A stretch of 64,000 nucleotides of DNA from Paucibacter sp. PLA-PC-4 (GTDB taxonomy: Bacteria; Pseudomonadota; Gammaproteobacteria; Burkholderiales; Burkholderiaceae_C). Both the position numbers and the translations under genes were made by a program. Location of the stretch: positions 1 through 64,000 of the forward strand of contig NZ_JAPFGP010000002.1 in assembly GCF_026241155.1 (NCBI RefSeq), in the 5' to 3' direction. Of the stretch, positions 1 through 5,714 are shown piece after piece. The notes beneath the pieces were generated by a model. The model saw only the letters and a program-made list of their open reading frames with translations, made no database searches and had not been told where the DNA came from. Positions within the stretch are counted from its first letter, which is position 1. Each line of letters starts with the position of its first letter.

Positions 1-446
1 TCGGGCGCAAGTTCCTGGGGTACGAACTGTGGGTGGCGAAGGGGCGGGAGGTGAAGTGTGCGGTGGCCGCTAAGGCCCTGAACGACTTCAAGGCTCGCAC
101 CCGGCAACTCACACGGCGGTCCGGCGGGCGCAGCATGGAACAGGTGGTGCAAGGGCTGCGGCCCTACCTGCTGGGCTGGAAGGGCTACTTCCGGATGGCG
201 CAAACGCCCAACGTCTGGCGCGAGCTGGACAAGTGGCTGCGGCACCGGTTGAGGGCGATCCAGCTCAAACAATGGCAACAGGGGGCGACCATTTACCGCG
301 AGTTGCTGGCGTTGGGCGCCAGACCTGCAATTGCCAAGCGCGTGGCCGGGAATAGCCGCCGCTGGTGGCGTAATAGTGCGAAGTCGCTCAACAACGTGCT
401 CACGGTGGCTTGGTTCGACCGCCTCGGATTACCTCGCCTCTCATGA
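1..446 (+). CDS. Group II intron reverse transcriptase/maturase, C-terminal part
   Basis: The reading frame is open from base 3, so this is the C-terminal end of a longer protein cut by the window edge. It begins [10 protein letters not shown] and continues through the maturase-specific (X) domain, with the family features [14 protein letters not shown] and [17 protein letters not shown], and ends RLGLPRLS. The maturase helps the intron RNA fold and, with the reverse transcriptase domain, drives retrohoming. Translation stops directly after the X domain, so no HNH endonuclease domain follows. Introns of that kind usually rely on nascent strands or structured targets rather than cutting their own target. 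Whether the missing upstream reverse transcriptase part is intact cannot be seen. Confidence 0.88.
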   Translation, partial: GRKFLGYELWVAKGREVKCAVAAKALNDFKARTRQLTRRSGGRSMEQVVQGLRPYLLGWKGYFRMAQTPNVWRELDKWLRHRLRAIQLKQWQQGATIYRELLALGARPAIAKRVAGNSRRWWRNSAKSLNNVLTVAWFDRLGLPRLS

Positions 447-460
447 CCTCAAGCTCTCGA

Positions 461-535
461 ACCGCCCGGTGCGGACCCGCATGCCCGGTGGTGTGGGAGG
501 GGTGGAGTCGATAATGACTCCCCCCTATCCCGATT
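461..535 (+). ncRNA. Group II intron domains V and VI
   Basis: Bases 462-493 fold into a domain V-like hairpin. The basal stem is ACCGCC with GGTGGT, then comes a short GG/CC pair, a two-base TG bulge on the 3' side, and a TGCG/CGCA tip closed by GACC. Domain VI follows: GGGA (496-499) pairs with TCCC (529-532) and GGAGTC (505-510) with GACTCC (517-522). This leaves A528 bulged as the likely branch point. These are the catalytic and lariat-forming parts of the intron. Folding was done by eye. Confidence 0.72.
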
Positions 536-588
536 CAATCTCTCCCTACAATCCGCGCCACCCGTCCCTTCTTGCCCGCGAGACCGCC

Positions 589-1818
589 ATGCCCGTCAAC
601 CTGAACGCCCCCGACCCTGCCTCTCTTTACCCTGTGCCCGGCGTACGCCTTGGCGTGACCATGGCCGGCGTGCGCAAGGCCAACCGCCGTGATTTGAGCG
701 TGATCGCGCTGGATGAGGGTTCGTCGGTGGCCGGCGTGTTCACGAAGAACCGCTTCTGCGCGGCGCCGGTGCAGATCTGCCGCGAGCATCTGGACGGAGC
801 TCAGGGCATCCGTGCCATCCTGGTCAACACCGGCAATGCCAATGCCGGCACGGGCGAGGACGGCCTCGCCCGTGCCCGATCAACCTGCGCGGCGCTGGCC
901 GGCCTGATGGGCTTACGAGCGAGCCAGATCCTGCCGTTCTCTACCGGCGTCATCATGGAAGCCTTGCCGGCCGATCGCATCATCGCCGGGCTGCCGGCAG
1001 CCCTGGCCGCCTTGCGCGCCGATGCTTGGGATGAAGCCGCCGCCGGCATCATGACCACCGATACCCTGCCCAAGGCCGCCTCACGACAGGTGCAGATCGG
1101 CGGGCAGACCGTCACCATCACCGGCATCTCCAAGGGCGCCGGCATGATCCGCCCGAATATGGCGACCATGCTGGGCTATGTGGCCACCGATGCCAATATC
1201 CAGCCCGAGCTGCTGCAAACCCTGGTGACCGAGGCGGCCGATGCCAGCTTCAATCGCATCACCATCGACGGCGACACCTCGACCAATGACAGTTTTGTGC
1301 TGATCGCCACCCATAAGGCCGCTCACGCCCGCATCGAGTCGCTGAGCAGTCCAGAGGGTCAGGTCTTGCGCGCGGCGGTGATCGCCGTCTCTCAGGAACT
1401 GGCCCAGGCCATCGTGCGCGACGGCGAGGGCGCAACCAAGTTCATCAGCGTCGTCATCGAGGGTGGCCGCGACGAGGCCGAGTGCAAGCTGGCCGCCTAT
1501 GCCATCGCCCATTCGCCGCTGGTCAAGACCGCCTTCTTCGCCAGCGATCCGAACCTAGGCCGCATCCTGGCGGCTGTTGGCTATGCCGGCATCGCCGATC
1601 TGGACCAGACCCTGATCGAGATGCATTTGGACGATGTGCACGTGGTGACCAAGGGCGGTCGCCACCACGAGTACCGCGAGGAAGACGGCCAGCGCGTCAT
1701 GAAGCAAAGCGAGATCACGGTGCGCGTGAACCTGAATCGCGGAGCGGCCCAGACCACGGTCTGGACCTGCGATCTGAGCCACGACTACGTCAGCATCAAC
1801 GCCGATTACCGAAGCTGA
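589..1818 (+). CDS. argJ: Bifunctional ornithine acetyltransferase / N-acetylglutamate synthase
   Basis: ArgJ (409 aa) moves the acetyl group from N-acetylornithine to glutamate and can also make N-acetylglutamate, in the cyclic arginine pathway in the cytoplasm. The sequence is typical throughout: [14 protein letters not shown] near the N-terminus, [13 protein letters not shown], and the self-cleavage site [16 protein letters not shown]. Thr193 there is the expected nucleophile that becomes the N-terminus of the beta subunit. The chosen ATG gives the standard ArgJ start MPVNLNAP; the frame stays open upstream only into the intron. It lies 53 bp downstream of the intron end, with no partner gene of the pathway nearby. 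Confidence 0.96.
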   Translation: MPVNLNAPDPASLYPVPGVRLGVTMAGVRKANRRDLSVIALDEGSSVAGVFTKNRFCAAPVQICREHLDGAQGIRAILVNTGNANAGTGEDGLARARSTCAALAGLMGLRASQILPFSTGVIMEALPADRIIAGLPAALAALRADAWDEAAAGIMTTDTLPKAASRQVQIGGQTVTITGISKGAGMIRPNMATMLGYVATDANIQPELLQTLVTEAADASFNRITIDGDTSTNDSFVLIATHKAAHARIESLSSPEGQVLRAAVIAVSQELAQAIVRDGEGATKFISVVIEGGRDEAECKLAAYAIAHSPLVKTAFFASDPNLGRILAAVGYAGIADLDQTLIEMHLDDVHVVTKGGRHHEYREEDGQRVMKQSEITVRVNLNRGAAQTTVWTCDLSHDYVSINADYRS

Positions 1819-1858
1819 GCCGCAGACGGCTACCCGGCGCACCGGATGGTTGTCTGCG

Positions 1859-2614
1859 TCAGGCGCCAGGCTTTCTGTAGCAGGCGATGTAGTTGACGGA
1901 CAGTCTCTTGCTCCACCGGGCACGGTGGACGACCGGTAGGTAGCTCATGCCTCGCAAGTCTTGCCGCAGCAAGCCGCAGTCCTGGGCGATCGCCTGCAAC
2001 TCTTCGGGGCGGACGAACTGGCGCCAGCTGTGGGTGCCGCGCGGCAGGATGCGCAGCACATACTCGGCGCCGACGATGGCGTTCAGGAAGCTGCTCGGCG
2101 TGCGATTGATTGTCGAGACCAGCAGCAGGCCGCCGGGTCTGAGATGGCTGATGGCGTCGCGCACGAAGGCCGGGACCTGGTCCACATGCTCGACCACTTC
2201 GAGCAGCAGCAGCACATCAAAGCTCTCGTTCTCGCCCAGCGTGGCACCAGGCTCCCCGCAGCGGTAGTCGATGCGCAGGCCTGTTTCGGCCGCGTGCAAG
2301 CGAGCCGCTGCGATATTGTTGGCCGCCGCGTCCACGCCCACAACCTGTGCGCCGCGTGCAGCCAGCGGCTCGCACATCAGACCGGCGCCGCAGCCGATAT
2401 CGGCCATGCGCAGCCCATTCAAGTCGCCAGCCTGGCGCCCGAAGCAGGCGCTGATCTGCGCCAGCACGTAGTCCAGCCGCAAAGCGTTGATCACATGCAG
2501 CGGGCGCATCGGGCCCGCGCTGTTCCACCAGGTCGCTGCGAGACGGTTGAAGCGGCGGACCTCTTCATCGCGAACGGTGGTCGCCGGTTCCATAGGGGGA
2601 TGCTTGCTCGTCAT
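1859..2614 (-). CDS. ubiG: Ubiquinone biosynthesis O-methyltransferase
   Basis: UbiG (251 aa) carries out both S-adenosylmethionine-dependent O-methylations in ubiquinone synthesis. The N-terminal EVRRFNRLAATWWNSAGPMRPLH is a UbiG signature, with the tryptophans that precede the methyltransferase core. The nucleotide-binding motif ADIGCGAGLMCEPLA is at about residue 70, followed by the acidic loop VVGVDAAANNI and LLEVVEHV. The C-terminal half has STINRTPSSFLNAIVGAEY, typical for the family. It follows coq7 after only 3 nt on the same strand, so the two are very likely cotranscribed and serve the same quinone ring modifications. Confidence 0.95.
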   Translation of the reverse strand: MTSKHPPMEPATTVRDEEVRRFNRLAATWWNSAGPMRPLHVINALRLDYVLAQISACFGRQAGDLNGLRMADIGCGAGLMCEPLAARGAQVVGVDAAANNIAAARLHAAETGLRIDYRCGEPGATLGENESFDVLLLLEVVEHVDQVPAFVRDAISHLRPGGLLLVSTINRTPSSFLNAIVGAEYVLRILPRGTHSWRQFVRPEELQAIAQDCGLLRQDLRGMSYLPVVHRARWSKRLSVNYIACYRKPGA

Positions 2615-2617
2615 GTT

Positions 2618-3229
2618 TCAAATTCGGTGAGAGACTTTCACGGCCAGGCGTGATCCGGTGGCGACGAGTTGCGTCCACAGACGCAGTGCAGCGCCGGCCG
2701 GGCGGCCGCAGCCAGACAGCAATTCTGCGGCCTCCTCGCGGTGCTCGATCTCGTCATCACGGAAGCTGCGCAGCACGGCGCGCAGCAGCTGCAGAGGCGA
2801 ATCCTGGCGCTGAGGGTCGTGCCTGTCTATCGCCGCCAACTGCTCGGCGTAGTGCTGGTCAACAAAGGTCTCGACCGATTGGACGGTCGCATACACCGCC
2901 CGCGGCCCGACCATGGCAGGCAGTGCACCGGTCAGCCAGCCGGCGATGCGCCACAGCGGCAGCAGGCGGCTGCGCTGTGCAGGCGGCAGTAGCAGCGCGA
3001 TCTGGGTGCAGTGGCCCTGCTCGGCCGCGAGATGGATGCGCGCAAAGCGTCTGACGTTGACATCGCGCGACACAGCCAGCATGCCTCGGTAGATCATCAC
3101 CGCGCCAGCTTCGCCGGCGTGATCGGTACGCAAATCGGCGACCAAGAACGCCGGCCAGGATCTGGTCTTGCCATCGACGGGTCCAGCCACTTGCGTTCTC
3201 GCGCTCGGACTGTTTTGCGCCTCATCCAT
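2618..3229 (-). CDS. coq7: Demethoxyubiquinone hydroxylase (COQ7 type)
   Basis: This 203-aa diiron monooxygenase adds the C6 hydroxyl to demethoxyubiquinone, the step before the last UbiG methylation. The two COQ7 repeats are visible: DLRTDHAGEAGAVMIYRGML with AAEQGH in the first half, and QSVETFVDQHYAEQL with DDEIEH in the second. They supply the Glu and His iron ligands. I chose the ATG reading MDEAQNS because it overlaps the stop of the upstream FAD gene by 8 nt, a sign of translational coupling. An earlier in-frame ATG 42 nt upstream would overlap more and adds no conserved sequence. Spacing and order (FAD protein, coq7, ubiG) indicate one operon. Confidence 0.93.
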   Translation of the reverse strand: MDEAQNSPSARTQVAGPVDGKTRSWPAFLVADLRTDHAGEAGAVMIYRGMLAVSRDVNVRRFARIHLAAEQGHCTQIALLLPPAQRSRLLPLWRIAGWLTGALPAMVGPRAVYATVQSVETFVDQHYAEQLAAIDRHDPQRQDSPLQLLRAVLRSFRDDEIEHREEAAELLSGCGRPAGAALRLWTQLVATGSRLAVKVSHRI

Positions 3230-4388
3230 GGGTCGAGAGTGCAGCGTGGTTCGGGCGGGGGGCGAGCCCATATACCGCCCTGCAGCAGGGCTCGCTCCGG
3301 GACCTCAGCGCTGCGACCATGTGCTCGGCCAAGGCCAGCCCGCTGCGGTGAACCCGGTCGACCTGGCTGACCACGACGCTGTCACCGCAGATACCGAGTC
3401 GCGCCTGGCCATCCCACAGATAGCCGGTGCGCCGGGCGGTAGTCGCGGGCGTTTCCACAAATGCTTGAGTCCATTGATGGGCGCAAAGGAAGTTGCTGAG
3501 CACCGGGCGCCGCGCATGGGCGCAGAAATTCTCCAGCAGCAGGTCTGCCACCGTGTCGGCATCATGGTCGGCGTGCAGCGCTGACCAGCGGGCATCGGCC
3601 TCGACAAACCAGCGCTGCGTCGGGCAGCGGCCGCGACCGGGCTTGCTGTGCATGGCGGCAATCCGTTCTATCGGGCTGCCCTCGAATTCGCGATAGCCGG
3701 GTAGCCCGACCGAGCGCTCCGTTCCCAGCAGCAGCACCCAGCGGTTGCCGTAGCGCACTGCGCGCAGCGCCGCGTTGAGCATGGGCGATTCGCTGGTGAG
3801 CGGCAGCGCAGCCGGTGCCGGGATCGCGAGCACCAGGGCCTGAAAGCCCTCATCGATGTCAGCGCCGGCATCATCCGCCAGCACCCAGCGGCCGCCGCGC
3901 CGCCAGGCCTGCCCTATCGACATGCTCAGGCGAAGCTCCACCTCGCCGGCCACGGCATGAGCCAGCGCAAGCATTGAGGGCACGCCGACCGCACCGACCA
4001 GGCGCAGGGTGTGGCGCGCATCAAGATCGCTCTCGTCTTTGTCCTCGCCTCTGCGGTAGCCTCGGCTGCCCTCGTCGGTGGGCGCTTCGGCCACCGTCCA
4101 TGGGTGGGTGATGGCCAGCTCGTCCGGCCGCTGCGAGGCGCAGCCGGCCAGGCGATCGACCTTGTGGATGACTTGGGCACCGTCGTCGAACCATCCGACC
4201 CGGGTGGCGCGAGAGCTGCAACGTCCGCCAGGGCGGTCGCTAGCCTCGAAGACGACGGGGTCGTAGCCTCGGCGATGTAGCTCGCGGGCGCAACTCAGGC
4301 CGGCGATCCCGCCTCCGATGACGGCAACACGCGGTAGGCCGCGATTGCTTTGTACACTGCGGCCGGTGTGGATGTTCTGCGCTTGCAT
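3222..4388 (-). CDS. FAD/NAD(P)-binding amine-oxidase-like oxidoreductase
   Basis: This 388-aa flavoprotein has an N-terminal Rossmann motif VAVIGGGIAGLSCARELHRRGY. It continues with VVFEASDRPGGRCSSR, the second FAD contact of the amine oxidase/renalase superfamily, then GWFDDGAQ. A C-terminal FAD stretch GICGDSVVVSQVDRVHRSGLALAEHM is also present. The substrate is unknown. It is translationally coupled to coq7 and cotranscribed with ubiG, so a role near quinone redox chemistry is a reasonable guess but not proven. Two starts are possible; the ATG at 4388 has AAGGA six bases upstream, while the one at 4394 has no usable ribosome binding site. It is transcribed away from the sigma factor gene. 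Confidence 0.85.
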   Translation of the reverse strand: MQAQNIHTGRSVQSNRGLPRVAVIGGGIAGLSCARELHRRGYDPVVFEASDRPGGRCSSRATRVGWFDDGAQVIHKVDRLAGCASQRPDELAITHPWTVAEAPTDEGSRGYRRGEDKDESDLDARHTLRLVGAVGVPSMLALAHAVAGEVELRLSMSIGQAWRRGGRWVLADDAGADIDEGFQALVLAIPAPAALPLTSESPMLNAALRAVRYGNRWVLLLGTERSVGLPGYREFEGSPIERIAAMHSKPGRGRCPTQRWFVEADARWSALHADHDADTVADLLLENFCAHARRPVLSNFLCAHQWTQAFVETPATTARRTGYLWDGQARLGICGDSVVVSQVDRVHRSGLALAEHMVAALRSRSEPCCRAVYGLAPRPNHAALSTHG

Positions 4389-4576
4389 GGACATTCCTTT
4401 GTGCTCTCAACCTCTCTTACGCCGGACAGACGACAGAGTTGCATGACAGTGCCGATATTTTTTCGACGCAAAAAGATGCTCGCGCACCCTGCAACTTCGC
4501 AGCAACTGCTGCGTATGGTCAGCATCGACCGCTGCGCGGCTTCACGCCGGGCTGGACTGCAGAGTTGGAGCCGCGC

Positions 4577-5179
4577 TTGAACGAAGCGATCTTGGCCGAC
4601 GGTATCGATGCGGCGCTGGTCGCCCGTGCGAACCAGGGCGAGCCGATCGCTTTTGAGCTGCTGGTGGTCAAGTATCAGCGGCGGGTGGCCGCGACGATCC
4701 GGCGCCTCGTCAACGAGGACCGGATCACCGAGGAACTGACGCAGGAGGTTTTCTTGAGTGCTTTCCTTGCCTTGCCGCAGTTCAGGCCCGATGGCAATTT
4801 CGCCGCCTGGTTGCTGACGATTGCACGCAACGCCGCAAAAAGTCATCTACGCGGCCTGCAGAACCGGCTGGATGCCCGAGCTCATCAGACGCTGGACGAG
4901 AACGAGGAAGACCCGCGCTTCGGCTTGGCGCCAAGCCCGGAGGAAGAAGCCATGGCACAGCAGCTGTTCGAGCACATCGACGCTCAGCTGGCCGGGCTGC
5001 CCGATATGCAACGTCGTGCGTTGCTGATGCGCGAGGTCGACGGTCTCGACTACAAAACCATCGCGGCCTCACTCGGGCAGCCGGTCAACACCATCAAATC
5101 CCATATTTACCGGGCGCGCGAAGCGATCGCCACCCGTACCCGAGCGCTGTTGGCGCCAAGCCGCAAGCGGCGCTGGTAG
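4577..5179 (+). CDS. RNA polymerase ECF sigma factor, RpoE-like
   Basis: This 200-aa ECF sigma factor has region 2 (AFELLVVKYQRRVAATIRRLV, then ITEELTQEVFLSAFLALPQF and FAAWLLTIARNAAKSHLRG) and region 4 (LPDMQRRALLMREVDGLDYKTIA, then QPVNTIKSHIYRAREAI). The wording is close to enterobacterial RpoE. I start it at the TTG with GGAG six bases upstream, which gives the usual RpoE length. The frame is open for another 46 codons upstream but that part is not sigma-like. It is followed after 10 nt by a short RseA-type anti-sigma, but rseB and mucD, the usual RpoE neighbours, are absent. The divergent FAD-coq7-ubiG group may be a target; no promoter of its class could be confirmed. Confidence 0.93.
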   Translation: MNEAILADGIDAALVARANQGEPIAFELLVVKYQRRVAATIRRLVNEDRITEELTQEVFLSAFLALPQFRPDGNFAAWLLTIARNAAKSHLRGLQNRLDARAHQTLDENEEDPRFGLAPSPEEEAMAQQLFEHIDAQLAGLPDMQRRALLMREVDGLDYKTIAASLGQPVNTIKSHIYRAREAIATRTRALLAPSRKRRW

Positions 5180-5189
5180 GAGAGACGCA

Positions 5190-5408
5190 GTGAACGAAGC
5201 CTCACGACTGCTGGACGGAGATTTGACGGCCGCCGAGCTCACCACGCTGCTCGAGCGCTTGAAGGACGACGCCGCATTGCGCGACGAGATCTCGATCCAT
5301 CAGCTGATTCGAGACAGCCTGGCAGGCGTGCGAAGCCTTGACGACGGCTACACCTTGCGCATCCTCGCCAGGCTGCGCCCGCAGCTCGATGCGGCTCGCG
5401 ACGAGTAG
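5190..5408 (+). CDS. Short RseA N-terminal-like anti-sigma factor, no membrane segment
   Basis: This 72-aa protein matches the N-terminal sigma-binding part of RseA: EASRLLDGDLTAAEL, then ISIHQLIRDSLAG, compared with LSALMDGE and SYHLIRDSM in E. coli RseA. RseA normally continues with a transmembrane helix and a periplasmic domain that senses envelope stress. Here the frame stops right after the sigma-binding helices. It starts at GTG with GGAGAG just upstream, 10 nt after the sigma gene, so the two are made together. As a soluble protein it cannot be controlled by the DegS/RseP proteolysis used for RseA, so another signal or partner is needed. An alternative is a decayed rseA, but no membrane helix remains downstream. 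Confidence 0.75.
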   Translation: MNEASRLLDGDLTAAELTTLLERLKDDAALRDEISIHQLIRDSLAGVRSLDDGYTLRILARLRPQLDAARDE

Positions 5409-5714
5409 CTGCGGGGGCTGATCAGCGGGGCGTTCCTGAGCGGCGGCTTGACGGTGCGACAGTAGCCTGAAACCTGCCAGACCCAATGCCATTATCGAGG
5501 CCGCGCCGGGCTTGGTACCGGCCGGGATGGCGCCGGTCAGGCAGTGGCAGATGCAGACGCTCACCGGCTCGCCGGCGACACGGCATTGAGCTGACCGCAG
5601 TTGCGGGAGGCGAGGCGTTGATAAGACGCTTGAGCGCTGGCTGTGATGGTTAAGAACGACCGACGATAGCGGCTATGGCCGTGGCCGCCAAGCTCAAGCG
5701 CCCCGCCGGCGTGG
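5409..5714 (-). pseudogene. Intergenic stretch with a possible eroded PEP-CTERM tail
   Basis: Between the convergent anti-sigma and histidine kinase genes there is no convincing gene. On the minus strand, around 5446-5535, one frame reads IPAGTKPGAASIMALGLAG followed by FRLLSHRQ. This has the layout of a PEP-CTERM sorting signal: a PEP-like motif, a hydrophobic segment, then basic residues, with the PEP motif altered to KPG. No complete gene leads into it. It may be the remnant of a PEP-CTERM protein gene, since two intact ones lie at 61.9-63.5 kb. The match is short and could be chance in GC-rich DNA. Confidence 0.25.

Larger units (their letters stand above)
1..535 (+). mobile_element. Group II intron, 3' portion
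   Basis: The left edge holds the 3' end of a group II intron: the maturase tail, then a domain V hairpin and a domain VI stem. The intron appears to end at about 535, where the sequence reads CCCGAT just before TCAATC. This fits the usual AY 3' terminus and a bulged adenine (528) 7 nt from the end. The 5' part lies outside the window. The element sits 53 bp upstream of argJ in the same orientation, so it may separate argJ from part of its promoter. The 3' boundary is inferred from folding by eye. Confidence 0.8.

Noticed and set aside
547-552. TACAAT as the argJ -10 box
   Set aside because: No -35 hexamer is found at 16-18 bp; kept only as a possibility in the intron finding.
1823-1858. GCAGAC...GTCTGC inverted repeat between argJ and ubiG as a terminator
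   Set aside because: Short arms, a 24-nt loop and no T run on either strand.
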